This document shows positions 11,144 through 23,375 of a stretch of DNA of 64,000 nt, in pieces; position 1 is the stretch's first letter; each line of letters starts with the position of its first letter. The stretch is taken from the NCBI GenBank assembly GCA_026873275.1, contig JANTUC010000013.1, positions 558,001 to 622,000 of the forward strand. Direction: 5' to 3'. The notes below the pieces were generated by a model, which saw nothing but the letters and a program-made list of their open reading frames with translations, had not been told where the DNA came from and searched no databases. This DNA comes from Pseudopithomyces maydicus (lineage: Eukaryota; Ascomycota; Dothideomycetes; Pleosporales; Didymosphaeriaceae). A program made the translations under genes and the position numbers.

Positions 11144-11970
11144 GATCTGGATGGGTAGACGGACGCGTGCCTATCGGGCCGTTGTACGCGCCGTCGATCA
11201 GGCCCTCTGGATCTCCGTGCCGGTCTCGCCTACTTCACGGGTGTGGCGATCTCAACGTGACTGTCGCAACAACATAAATTCCACCCTTGCTACGAATATG
11301 CTTCAGCTACCCTGAAATTTCGATGATTTAATCCTGTCTAGTACTCTTGCTTGACCATAGAAACGTTTTCGTTGTGAATTTTCCGCTCGAGGATTTATAG
11401 TTTCGTAATAGGAATCTCTGCTTGATCTGGAACTCCCCACACTAACAACTAGATCCAATCTCCACTTGTGGCGTCGAAATGTCACACAAGCAGCCGAGAC
11501 AGTGTTCCCTAATAAGCTGAGCACTGGCAGAATAAAACTGTCTAATCCTCATTTTGAAAGTGGCTGCAGTCGGGTTGTCTGGGGCAGCCTCGCGCGACCC
11601 TGAAGAAAGTACAACGAGCTCATCGGATCTTCTCGACCCTCTACTAGTCTGCGCACGACTCAGCTCACGGTCCGCGCCTGTTTCATGGAGAATAATAGAC
11701 TATCTGTGTGCAGATAAGCGATTCAATTGGTCTGAGATGCCGATGTGGTCCAGCCTCGTGGCATGTGCTCCGCTGATCTGTGGGGACCTAGTCATGGCGC
11801 CATTAGACTGAGGAGATCTAATGGATCGGGCCTGTTGGCCTGATATAAGGGTTTTATACATATGTAAGTATGTGTTCGTCGACATCCCTAGGGCCGTCAC
11901 GCCGGTATCGATCTGCGTCCAGGAACTTGTCGGGGATTTTATAAGGTTGCGAATTTGTTCGGTCGCAATT
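11144..11970. other. Upstream region of CFEM receptor
   Basis: About 830 bp between the hAT insertion and the start of the receptor gene. No separate gene is supported here. Short open frames lack motifs. Confidence 0.4.
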
Positions 11971-13565
11971 ATGAGGTGGCACAATATACTCGCAAGATTT
12001 GCGCTTGTTGCGTCGACGTTGGTAGCCTCTGTACAGGCGGATGTGACCCAAAGGCAAACCTTGGACATCCCTGAGTGCATGGTACGAGTACTGAATATCT
12101 CTTTGTTCAATTTGGCTAATTCCACCACAGCAACAATGTGAAAAGTTCGCACCCCAGGCCAATGAATGCTTCGAGCAGAGTCAGCAGGGCCATCTCAGTT
12201 GCGATTGTCGCGCTGCATTTTTCGCGCCCGCTGTTCAAGACTGCTTCTCGATGTCCTGTAAACCGACGGAGATCTTCACGACAATTAGAGCTGTTACCGA
12301 GACATGCCATGAACCTATCCGAGACAAGTCCACATTATACCGAACTGTGTGCATTGTCTTCTTTTCGATTGCTACAATAGCGATCATATTAAGATATGCT
12401 ACGCATTTCACGGTGGGGAGAACAACTTATTTGGACAATATCAATATGGCCGCTGGATATGTATGCTTTCTATCAAAAATATTCATTTCACTCGCTGATT
12501 GTCGGCTCAGATTCTGAACACTATACTTTTTGCTTGCTGCATTCGGATGTGTAAGTGTCTAACACGCCGTACTGTACACAGACAGAACTGCAGTACTAAC
12601 AGATTGCAGCCTATACTGGTCTTGGGAAGGATATGTGGAATGTCCCAGAGGAAAAGATTACCACAACGCTTCTGGTTCGTCGCACATTTTACATGACAAA
12701 ACGCACAAGAGGCTAATATGGACGTAGTTCTTCTGGATCAGCGAATACATCTACTTCGCAACAATTGGCCTGGTCAAGACTTCATTCCTCATCTTCTACC
12801 TCCAAATTTTCCCGCTGAAGCAATTTCGCACTATAGTATGGACATGCATTGCGATCAATCTGACGGAGACATTCGCGTGTTGTATCGCGGCAATATTCGT
12901 TTGCTCTCCCATCAGCTTTGCATGGACACAATGGGACGGCGAGCACCAAGGACACTGCGTGAGCAACAACAACCTTGCTTTCGCGCATGCTGGTATCGGA
13001 ATTGTGATGGATTTCGTCACGTTGGCACTGCCAATCACTCAAATTTGGAATCTGCACATGTCAAACAAGAAGAAGATTGGAGTGCTACTCATGTTCAGCG
13101 TCGGCGCCTTCGTCACCGTTGTTTCGATGCTCCGCCTACGCTCACTAGTCCATTTTGCAAAGACTCAAAACATGACCTGTACGTTACTACTTTTCAAATC
13201 GTTGACCGCGAGACTAACCATCAACTGTAGGGGATTACCTTGAGGCCAGTCTCTGGTCCTCAGTAGAAGTCGAAGTTGGCATAATCTGCGCCTGCATGCC
13301 TTCCATCCGTCTCGGTCTTGCGCGCGTCTTCCCCAAGATCATGGGCAGCTCGATACAGAACTCGAAACCTACGAAGACCAACAACAGTCACGGAAATACT
13401 CTGGGCACAAACTGGAGTATGAACGGAATTGGAGTGACGACGAGTGTACACGTGTCGCATGCTATGCGACCTCAGATAAACGATGAAGCCAGCTTTGTGC
13501 AATTGGTGGAGATCGATGCCGACCAGAAGAGCGCAAAGAGTAATAATAGTAATGAAGGAAAATAG
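11971..13565 (+). CDS. CFEM-domain Pth11-like receptor
   Basis: Six exons (11971-12081, 12131-12460, 12511-12550, 12610-12674, 12728-13178, 13231-13565) give 443 residues; all introns are GT-AG, 49-59 nt, and every junction keeps frame. Residues 1-23 are a signal peptide. A CFEM domain follows with all eight cysteines in family spacing (36, 40, 50, 61, 63, 75, 80, 96). Seven transmembrane helices begin near residue 105 and carry the SAT4/rhodopsin-like motifs GLGKDMW, ISEYIYF and TWDYLEASLWSSVE. The tail of about 80 residues is hydrophilic. CFEM plus seven helices defines the Pth11 class of fungal receptors, named for the Magnaporthe protein needed for appressorium formation. The ligand is unknown. 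The hAT element sits about 830 bp upstream and could affect expression. Confidence 0.9.
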
Positions 13566-14050
13566 ACTACAGATGGAGAGCTAGTAGCTGTTGCGTAATA
13601 CCTTATAGATACCCTTAAACTATTTAATACGTATTTCACTATTTTTGGACATGAAGCCTGCGAAAGTATGATTTATCTACTGTCTTTGCGGTTTGGTAGA
13701 AGTAGTCTTCATGTTATCAAAGTTGAGATAGATTTTCGACCCGCCTCCTGGATAGAAGGAAGATAGAGTTTGTGTTTGGGAAGTTATACTTGTATATCAC
13801 TACTACACACATACCCAATCCAAAGCATATGAGCTACTCTGAAATCACTCTCTGAGCCTCATAAATCAATAATATAATATTCCGATACGAAGTGCTCATG
13901 CCTCCAACAAATGCAGTTCTCACAAGCTCAATGCTCTTCACTCATAAGAACGTAAGAGAAAAGACCGTGGTTAAACAGACACATTCAAACGAATACTGAG
14001 TCTTCACGAAAGGTCAGCCTCTTCCCAACAAAATTATCGCTAGTAATGCC
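13566..14050. other. Convergent 3' intergenic region
   Basis: Lies between the stop codons of the CFEM receptor (plus) and DUG3 (minus). It should contain both 3' UTRs. No gene seen. Confidence 0.4.
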
Positions 14051-15264
14051 TTACTTCCCATCCACCAAAGGATCATACGCATTCAACCCCTCATCATAGC
14101 GCATCAGCACCTCAGTCTCCTTTCCCTCCCCATCAACCATCAACGCGCAATTTTTCCCAATCAGATTCCACTCCTTCTCATCATACGTCGTAGGCTCACT
14201 CGCAATAATCACATGCTTCCCGATACACTTGTTCTCCCCCCAAATAGCTTCTTCATTGACGGTATCCTTCGCATCCGGATGTCCAGGATACTTCGTATTG
14301 AGCGTCCGGCCGGCGATGTTAGACCAGTACAGCGAGGGCGGCTGCTCGGTGGCATGGTTGCGAAACCTGATGGCTACCATCTTCTCGCCGTCGGAGGCGC
14401 AGAAGTTGAGTGAGTTTGGTGTTCTCGCGTCGCCTGATTTTATCCTCTGTAATTCGAGGATTTGAACGATTGTCTTTTGCATCGCGGCGAGCATGTCGGA
14501 AAGCGGATACGTCTCCTGCCACGATGATTTAGTGCCGTGGTTCGTGAGATTCGTCATGTACAGCGCGGCGGAGTGTTCGCTGTCGGTAGAACCCAGGATA
14601 TTGCAATAGGCATCGAAAGATAGTAGATCGGTCATTTCGCGACGAATGGCAGAGAAGTTCGAGATCACGCCGTTGTGCATGAAGATGTGGCGGCCGAAGA
14701 CGAAGGGGTGGGAATTAACTTGGGTGACGGCGCTGCCGCTACTGGCTCGGATATGCGCGAAGACGCAGTAGGCTTCGGTGTTCTCGCAGAGGGAGCGGAA
14801 GTTGAAGTCGTTGATGGGAGGGGATTGGGATTTGTAGAGCGCGGGACGGGGGCCTGTTGTGTGCTTCACGTAGGAGCTGGTTGCGTTGGTGTACCAGGCC
14901 AGACCGAGGCCCTGATAAATGTTCAGAACAATGTTGCATGGATGTGGCGGGATGTTCATATGTGCTTACATCCATGTTGAGGAGAGAATTTCGCATGCGA
15001 ATTAATGCGTCTGAGTCGTGATCGAGATCTTTGTCCTTGTCATGAGGGAGTAACCCCGGAAGGTAATGTTCTATGAATTCATCAGCAGTATATTTCATTA
15101 CAGATGTGATGCTCACTTGAACATTGTTTGCTGGGGAAAACCATCAGTATGGGATATGATAAGCTGAAGGTCCACACTCACCTAATGCTGTTTGCGGGTG
15201 TGATCACGACGTCGGAGAGCAGACACGGTTCGACCGGACTGATATAAGCAAACCATCGACACAT
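14051..15264 (-). CDS. DUG3: Class II glutamine amidotransferase DUG3
   Basis: Four exons (15182-15264, 15117-15130, 14970-15070, 14051-14911) encode 352 residues, the usual Dug3 length. Exon 2 is a 14-nt micro-exon; including it yields the family-like sequence ANSISKQ..HYLPGLLPHD. The protein starts MCRWFAY, so Cys2 becomes the N-terminal nucleophile typical of Ntn-type class II amidotransferases. Further family motifs are FAHIRASS, FMHNGVISNF and GSTDSEHSAALY. In yeast Dug3 works with the peptidase Dug2 to degrade glutathione independently of gamma-glutamyl transpeptidase, in the cytoplasm. DUG2 is not in this window. The micro-exon call rests on frame and homology to remembered family sequence. 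Confidence 0.88.
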
Positions 15265-17891
15265 GCTGAGAATTTATCTAAAACATATCATCAGATCATG
15301 TAAAATCGCATAGATGTCATGCACCACTAACACAAATCGTGATGGACAGATATGGCGCTTCGGCAGGATTAGCACATAGATGAACGTCAAATCCAGGAAG
15401 AAAAGAATAAACAATAGTCTGTACTTCTTGGTTATGAGTCGATCGATTATTGTAGTAGGGTAAGGATGAGCAAGGTAGAAGTGTGCCAAATGTTACTGTG
15501 ATAGTAAGCGGGGTTGTGTACCACGTGGCTATCTTATCGATAAGCACATGGTGTAACAAAGACCGTGAAAGGAATCCCGATGTTTTGTAAGGTGCGACAG
15601 ATCAATCGCTTATATGTAGTCAAGTACTGCTCAAAGGTGCGTCGAACCATTCGAAGCTTCTCACACCCAAATTTTGCCCGTCTCGATTCAATTAGTAAAC
15701 TTTCTATTCCCAAGTGTTCAGTTAGTCCATGATTCATCGCCATGAGTATCTAACCAGATTATTCCGATGGCAGCGAACAACACGCAACAATTATTTCATT
15801 AGATAGAGCTGTATCAGAAGAGCAGTCAAAGTATGACAAAGAAAACGAAATCAATGAGAGGGTGTTTAAGTGCGTCTGCTAATCTTTGTACACAAACATT
15901 TTAAGGGCAACTCTGATATCGTCAATTTAGAATTTGTCTTTTCTTTTCAGTAGTTTTTGAGGTAGATCTTAGACGTACTCAGCTACTTCTCGACATGACA
16001 CCGACTATACCAACATCTTGATTCCAATCTTAAGGGGACTCTAATTGAAATCCGGGAAGACTTTCCAGGTTCGCGACCAATCGGTCTGTGACCACAACAC
16101 CAGGAAGTCCACCGGGACTTCAAATCAAGTGACTCGTATGAACATAACAAGTAGGAGGGGCTAAATCTGATGCGAACCATTTCTGTTCTAGGTGATCGAC
16201 CATGCTGCTTATGTACACGGACAGGGCAGGGGCGACCGGAGTATCGAACCCCAAACTGGCACCAAATCGCGGATATCGGAGTAATTCGCCATGTGCGTTT
16301 CACATAGCCGGCGTTCGTTTCAGAGGATCTGATCTGTGAGTGAAGTTGCCCAGCAGCATGGTGCCCACGTGTGTTGACGGGCTGCGTCGCGCTTGCCGTC
16401 TCGGAGCCCATGTCACGATGACTCCATTCTAACTCCGATGATTTGTCAGTCATATCTTCTGAGGTATCTATTCTGTTAACCCTCTCCCCTCCTCGACTCT
16501 TACAATATCCATTACTGGCTTCTGTATGTCTGTAGAAAATGTGTTCTCGTGCTTACGCCCAACGGGGCACCGATTGCACCACGATGGCTCGAGCCACCTT
16601 CGTAAGTGACAGGACACACACTCGAGCGATCCAACGGACGATAAGAGACGTTGTTTGAACGAAACAATCCAACGAATGCCATCAGTCTCAGGCTTCCAAA
16701 TGCCACTCCCCCGCGCTGCGCGGATCTCGCCTCGCCTCCACGCATCCCAGATGTTCTTACCGCCATCAGCATGTTTCCGATCGCGTCTTTGTTATCCGCC
16801 ACTGGACTGACAGGCACAATATACCGCAACAAATTACGGAAAAGGAACAAGCCAAGTCAACAGGAGGCTGCGTTTGCGCTTCCCGCGAACCAAAGTTCTT
16901 TCGCGTTCGCACAATTCTTGGTCGTCGAACAGTTGAATGACGGCTACCCACACCGGACCCGCTTACCTCGCCCAACGAGACGGCTAGTCCTATCTGCGAA
17001 TCACATCTATCCAGAATGCGCCATTATCTACGTACAGCAGATGAATCTCAGCCGCCTCGCCAGCCCGCAGTCAGCTCCCAACGGCGAACATGTCGAGGAC
17101 GGCAGATGTCACGCAGGTGGCCGCAAGATCGCTCGTGTCTTGGACCTTACAGACGTCATGGAGGCAGTTCCGCAAATCTGGCCTCGTCTGCACTGTACCC
17201 TGATTCCACCCCAGACCCGTTGCATTGGGCCAGTCTCTCATAGAAAGACGGGTCGAGTGGCCACCGCGGCGCAGCAGGGCGTTCCAAGAGCACAGCACCT
17301 GATTACGCACCGTGAACTGGGACTCTTCTCGGCCTGGGCCTGAATGCGTATCGCGCGGTGCCTTGGTCGGCCGGGCACCCGGTAGCGGGCTCTTGGCCAT
17401 GGTGAAGGTCTTAGCGTGGCTGGAAAGGGCATTCCCACCCCCGCTGATAGGCGGGCGCAGCGGGGTTCGTTCAGAGGGGTAGGGGTCTGGTGAAATCTCT
17501 ATCGCGGGACATGGTAAACCCGCTTTCCCACATTACGTTAGGACTGCCAGGCCGCCTGCCCAGACGCCTGACCGGCCTGGGTTGGATGCATGCGAGGCTC
17601 ACGCCTGCTCCCATACCCCAGCGAAGAACGACGGGCCTTGCAGCGTGCACGCGCTCCTATAAAGCCTCCTTGGATCCCTCGCCCTCAAGAAATTGGCCAG
17701 GCTTCACCGGTCGTTTGTTCTGCCGGCCACTTCCTCACGTCCCTCGCTGGACTCGTTTGTATCTTGCAATCTGCGCGTGCATAGTCGCAGACGCCCCTAC
17801 GTCATCCATCCCCAGAGCGACCTCAACTCCAAAGCAGCAACCCCCAACAGCGACTGCCAGACATTCCAAAGCGACAACTCCCTTTGCAGCC
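15265..17891. other. Long intergenic region upstream of permease
   Basis: No gene supported over about 2.6 kb. A 230-codon frame at 16651-17343 has no domain, no hydrophobic pattern and an unnatural composition. From 17490 the frame of the downstream permease is open and contains ATGs, but the added 134 residues look like translated leader (Pro/Arg/Ser-rich), so this is taken as 5' UTR and promoter. Confidence 0.5.
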
Positions 17892-19652
17892 ATGGACATC
17901 GACGAGTCCAAAAAGTACGGCTCTTATGTCGCCGAGTCTCCTAACAATGGCGAGAAGGCCTACACCGACGTGCAACATGGTGAAACGCGAGACAACGCCG
18001 ACGAACTGCAACGCCATCTAGGTAACCGTCAAATTCAACTGATCGCCATCGGAGGCTCCATTGGTACAGCCCTGTTCGTCAGTATCGGTGGTGCTCTCAA
18101 CAAAGCTGGGCCTGGCTCCCTTTTCATGGCCTACACCTTCTACTCTATTGTCATGGGTATGGTGAACAACTCCATTGCCGAAATGTCCGTCTATATGCCT
18201 GTGAGCGGTGGTTTCATCCGTCTAGCGGGACACTGGGTTGATGAAGCCCTGGGTTTCGCGGCCGGTTGGAACTTCTTCCTGTACGAAGCATTGCTCATCC
18301 CCTTCGAAATCACAGCTTTGCACACTGTTCTTGGTTTCTGGAGGGACGACATTCCCGTCTGGGCTGTGGCTATCGCCGTGATTATTCTCTATGGGTAAGA
18401 ACCAATTCCCGTGAACTAGACGTTAGCGTCATCACGAGATGTGAGCTAACCGGATCTTAGCGCATGCAATGTCCTAGCAGTTCAAGCCTACGGAGAGGCA
18501 GAGTTCTGGCTGTCTGGTGGCAAAGTCATCTTGATTTTCATGCTCTATTGCTTCACGTTCATTACCATGGTTGGTGGCAATCCAAAGAAAGATGCCTATG
18601 GGTTCCGATACTGGAATAAACCCGGAGCCATGAGGGAATATCTATCGAATGGCACCAAAGGCGAATTCGAGGGATTTCTGGCTGCATTATGGGCCGCTTC
18701 CTTCTGTATTGTCGGCCCTGAGTATATCAGCATGGTGGCAGGAGAGGCTAAGCGCCCGAGGACCTACATCAAGAACGCCTACAAGACTGTCTACTGGCGG
18801 TACGGCATCTTCTTCATTCTTGGTGCCTTGTGTGTGGGTATCGTCTGTCCTTACAATGACCCGCAACTCGAGGCCGTCAACAACGGTACTGGCCACGGAT
18901 CCGGTACTGCAGCTGCTTCTCCCTACGTCATCGCCATGCGCAACCTGGGTATCTCAGCTCTTCCAGATCTCACCAATGCTCTCCTCGTCACCAGTATCTT
19001 CTCGGCTGGTAACACGTACACATATGCCGCCAGTCGAAGCTTGTACTCCTTGGCCGTTCAGGGTCACGCCCCGAAGGTCCTTCGCAAGTGCACTAGGAAC
19101 GGTGTGCCCATCTGGTGCTTCGCCGTCGTCATGTGCTTCCCTTTCCTGTCCTTCTTGGCAGTTTCGAGTGCCAGTAACGAGGTTTTGACATGGCTTGTTG
19201 GCCTCCTTACCGCTGGCGGACTCATCAACTTCATCATCATGATGCTCACCTACATTGCCTTCTACAAAGCCTGCCAGGCTCAGGGAATTGACCGCAAGTC
19301 TCTGCCGTACTGTGGTTGGTTCCAGCCTTACCAAACCTACTTCGCTCTGGTCTTTGAAATCGTGGTCGTTTTCTGTGCAGGATACACCGTGTTCCTGCCG
19401 GGCAACTTCACGTACGATGGCTTCTTCACGTCCTACACCATGATAGGCGTTACACCCTGTCTGTATGTTTTCTGGAAGGTGTTCAAGCGAACCAAGATTG
19501 TCCCATCGTCGCAAGTCGATATTTCTTGGGATGCGCCTCTGATCGATGCGTACGAGGCCTCTTTTGTTAGCCCACCGACAGGATTCTGGACGGAAATGAT
19601 CCAACTTGTTGGCTTCCGGCGCGGAATCAGGGACGACGTCCGCAATGTTTAG
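17892..19652 (+). CDS. Amino acid permease (AAT/YAT family)
   Basis: Two exons, 17892-18394 and 18461-19652, give 564 residues. The 66-nt intron (GTAAGA...CTTAG) joins ILYG to ACNVL in frame. The ATG at 17892 was chosen because the context (AGCCATGGAC) is strong and the hydrophilic N-terminus then has family length. Residues 41-62 (QRHLGNRQIQLIAIGGSIGT) are the conserved start of helix 1 in fungal amino acid permeases, and about twelve hydrophobic helices follow, with GPEYISMVAGEAKRPR as the typical helix 6 motif. It should be a plasma-membrane proton-coupled importer of amino acids. The substrate cannot be predicted. It has no functional neighbours. Confidence 0.92.
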
Positions 19653-22329
19653 AGGAAAGCAGCTTTGGGTGGGAAACGTGCACTTTTGGCGTGCTTGAAT
19701 TAACTTTTCAGCATATATGGAAGGTGTAGCGACAACAAGGTAGCGTTCCAAGATGCTTCGCCTTGGACATGAAATTATACCCATATCTCTTGATGTCGAA
19801 TTACTGTTCTAGTTTTCACAGGATCATGTACTCGTTTCCATCGGCCTGTATTATGGCAAACCGCCGCATGCGATTACGCCCCTTTCGCCATGCCATATGC
19901 CTTCCTAAGCGACAACCATTTGCCAGAGCGACATCTCTACCAAAGCGACAAAACCTTACCAGAGCAACTACATAGGCCTCACTGCGTTACCTTATTGCCA
20001 CGACCCGGAACTCCATGCTTCATCTGAGACTCGGATAGCGGCAGAAGGAAGGCAAATGCACGAACCGCCCCTGCAAAGGCACACGCCGCAAAACGCCACG
20101 ATGCAGCCATGTTCACTTTGCTTTTCCCGAAAGCCAAGCGGCGACCTCCGCATGTCGCGTGCCTTGCAACCTCAGTCCGACGCCGTTGGCTTTTTGGTAA
20201 CACGAAATCTCCGCGGATATTTTTACAATCCTTATCGATTTCGGACCCTTCGCGATATCTCATCGGTTGTGGTTCATGGTATACGTTGCAAAAGAGGCAT
20301 TCACGACGCTAAGAAACGGAAGGCTGGGCTGACGTATCGCTCACGCTACCGCACGCGGAGCGCCCGTGCGCTTACGAGACGCCATCACCAATTCAGAGAC
20401 GAGATCCACCCCCAGCCGCATGTAACATCGGTACAGTTGTTGGCGCATTCCATCGCCCGATGGAGCCATCTCTTCGCACTGCCGTCAGTAGCAACATCAA
20501 CAACATGTACAGTACAGTATACATGCGGCGGTAGCGACGCACATGTCACCGAGTCCTTGATCCCCATCGGGAGCCCTCTACGGCCCCCGGGAACCAGCTG
20601 TGCATATGCCATGCTGACATGCCACAACATCTGTCGGCTGCTCAGTGCGCGGGATATCGAACGAACGTGCACAATATGTGCCGACCAATCACTTATTACA
20701 ATGAGCTAATGCAGGGGAGAAGACAAGATGACAACACTGCATATTCAAGCGACATGGACATGGCCCTGAATCCGCTATTGTCAACTTCCCAGACTGAATC
20801 CCAGTAGCGACCTTGGACAGAATATGTATTCCGAAAACGCGCATGTCTTCCAGAGAAAATCGGGCTGTGCAAATATGCCTCAATGTACACGCTTCCCCGC
20901 GTTTTGTAAGACGCGGCCGTAAGCCTCGCCTCCACACTGCGGACGGGCGGACGGGCGCGGCCATGGTCCCGGGTGCATCTCGCCCTCAAGCTACTGCACG
21001 CCCACAGCCTGCCGGCGAGTAGGTAGACCTGAACGTTGATGCCAGGCTCCTTAGAATGCGCGGCATACATCTTAGTTGCATCCCGGCAATCTTGATCCTT
21101 TCTGCTCGAGACACCGGTGACGGTAGGGGCGGAACACCACGGGTTGAAAATTGAAAGAGAGGGACAATGTTACGCCATGGGGAAAGAAGATGCGGTGCGC
21201 GAAAAGAATTACAGGTTCAGAGGGCCTAAAGCAGGAATGATGTTGTTTATCTGAGGCACGGCTGCGGATGAGAAATTGAGATCGCCTAGAGGGCGAGCTT
21301 GTGGCACTGCTAGAGTCGCGAACGGTCTCAATGTGAGATAACGGAAATATCGCGGATGAGGTACGGAGCTGAATCGCTCGTACCTACATGCTGAGCAAAG
21401 AAATTCGACATGGTAGGTTTCAAATCATGCCTGCAATGCAAATACTACGCGTACATGCTTAGCAACTAAACAGTCAAAACGTGCCGTCAGAGCGAATATC
21501 TCTGCTCTACCACTTTCCCCCAAACTTCACATCTACCCAAGCAATCTCTTGCTCCTCCAGATTTTCCACTCTTCCAACACCCAATTCACCACCCAGCTAT
21601 CCTCCGGAAGGAACTTCAATCCCAATCCTTCCTCCCTCCCTCTACACATCCTATCCCCCATCCCCCATCTAGCATCCACCATCCCTACCCTAACCCAACC
21701 CCAACCCCACCCCCAGATCCCTCAACTCCGGTACACACGCCCCATCAACGTTCTAGCCACAGCGAAATCTTCCAGACCTTCCACCCTTCCACTCGTTACG
21801 TCATGCATGTGCCGTTGGTCTCGTGCGCTTACCGCGCCGTCCTGGGCTAGACTAGTACACAGGTAGCTGGCGCCTCTCCGCGCGGAGACAAGACGCGCGG
21901 AGACGAGACGAGACAAGACGGTCCCGCCGCGTGCTGAATGGGCTTCTCCGAGGTGCTAGGTGGGTCGGGGCTGGGCAGGTCCACAGAGGTAATCGGGCCG
22001 ATAGGAGGGCGGCGGTAATTATGGGGATGGGGATTGGGAATTGGGTGCGGATGGGTGGGTGTGTTTTTGTGGGAGGGAGGTAGGTGGATGGATGGAAGCG
22101 GAGTTGTGGTCTTGCGCTGGCGGTTGGTAGTCGTGGGTTGTGATGGCGGTTGGAGATGGTGAAGGCCGGGTCAGGGCGCTTGTGTGTGCGCGTGGAGTGC
22201 GTTGTATGGGTTTCGTTCATTCAGCCATCCAGTTGTGATCCAATGCCATCCTATCCAAATTAATCCCACCATCCAAATCTATGCCATCCAAATCATCCCA
22301 TCACTCATGACTCCTCCCTCACCCACCCC
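19653..22329. other. Intergenic region with short degenerate repeats
   Basis: No gene supported over 2.7 kb. A 217-codon frame at 20056-20709 is His/Arg-rich with no domain. Around 19900-19970 there are about four diverged ~20-bp copies containing AGCGACA. From 21480 to 22320 the plus strand is C-rich and the sequence is low in complexity. Confidence 0.45.
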
Positions 22330-22785
22330 TCACCACCCCCAGACCCTCACCACCAATCCTCCCAGCAACACCCCCGGTACAACCACCCTCCCCAATACCC
22401 TCCCCCAGCTCCCATCCCGCCTGCACACGCTGTAATAACTCAACCCTGCCAGCACCCCATGCCACACCGCTAACACAGCAACGCCCACCACCACGCTGGA
22501 GGCGGGGATATCCTCGAACGCGGTGCGCGCGCGACGGCCGGTGAGCGCGGAGAGGGCAGAGAGGCTGTGCGCGATATGCTGGATGAAGGTGGGGAGGATG
22601 TAGAGGGCGATGGTGAGGGCGACGAGGGAGAGGATGGAACGGGCGAGGCGGGTGAGGAGGGGGAGGGCGAGGCGGAGGGGATCGGTGGGGGAGCGGGAGG
22701 CGGGGGCTGGTGAATGGGTGGGTGGTGGGTAGGATGGCGATGAGAGAGGGATGGGACGGCGTTGGCGGGTGTCGGGAGCGGACAT
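22330..22785 (-). CDS. Small hypothetical membrane protein
   Basis: Single-exon frame of 151 residues with an ATG at 22785. Residues 1-40 are Pro/Ser-rich. Hydrophobic segments follow at about 47-68 (SILSLVALTIALYILPTFI), 96-117 and 133-149. This distribution of hydrophobicity is unlikely by chance in a shadow frame, but the DNA here is biased in composition and I recognise no family. If real, it is a small multi-pass membrane protein of unknown function. The (GGTTGT)n microsatellite lies directly upstream in its leader. Confidence 0.45.
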   Translation of the reverse strand: MSAPDTRQRRPIPLSSPSYPPPTHSPAPASRSPTDPLRLALPLLTRLARSILSLVALTIALYILPTFIQHIAHSLSALSALTGRRARTAFEDIPASSVVVGVAVLAVWHGVLAGLSYYSVCRRDGSWGRVLGRVVVPGVLLGGLVVRVWGW

Positions 22786-22786
22786 G

Positions 22787-22831
22787 GTGGTTGTGGTTGT
22801 GGTTGTGGTTGTGGTTGTGGTCGTGGTCGTG
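22787..22831. repeat. Hexanucleotide microsatellite (GGTTGT)n
   Basis: Tandem copies of TGGTTG, drifting to TGGTCG at the right end, over about 45 bp. It sits immediately 5' of the start of the small membrane protein on the minus strand. Confidence 0.85.
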
Positions 22832-23375
22832 TCGTGCGGTGTGGTGAGACGCGTCGCGCGAAGAGGGATGAGTGCCGAGGTTTGTTACTCAGCACGGAGA
22901 AAGACGAGTGGTGCGTTTGATTGGGGCTACCAATGAATTTGCGGGCGCATGTCTCCAGTGGTGGAGCCGGAGATTCGAGTCTGGGACCTTTCAAAAGGCG
23001 GATGGGTTGTTTGTTGAGTGTTGCGTGGTTGAGCTCTGTGCGATGTCGCAAGCCGCGTAGCCTTCGCGATACCCCCGGACCCCTTTCTCCAATATCTCAG
23101 GCGAAACGATTGTGCCGTAGTCTATGTATAGCAGTAATCTTATGCAGTGTAGTAAATCTCAACGGAAAAAAGCTAGACACGAAAATGGACCCCAATCTTG
23201 GCTGCGGTGGGAAGCGTCGTCACTTTTCGGGGCTTAGTGCCTACTGAGGTCCAACACCTGCACCAGTGTGAAGTAAGTCGTCTTACGCCCTTCTCGGGTC
23301 CTCCTCAGCTACGAGGCAAATCTTTTACAAGTTTGGGATGCCTGATTTTCGAAAAATCGCTCAATGTCGATGAGA

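Noticed and set aside
16651..17343. 230-codon plus-strand frame upstream of the permease
   Set aside because: No motif, no hydrophobic pattern, mixed composition; probably chance in GC-rich DNA.
18954..19784. 276-codon minus-strand frame antisense to the amino acid permease
   Set aside because: Shadow frame with no domain; the permease strand explains the coding signal.
20056..20709. 217-codon plus-strand frame
   Set aside because: His/Arg/Ser-rich without domain, no supporting neighbours or splice structure.
22920..22990. Possible tRNA from GATTCGAGTCTGGG
   Set aside because: No cloverleaf can be drawn and no A box precedes it at a usable distance.
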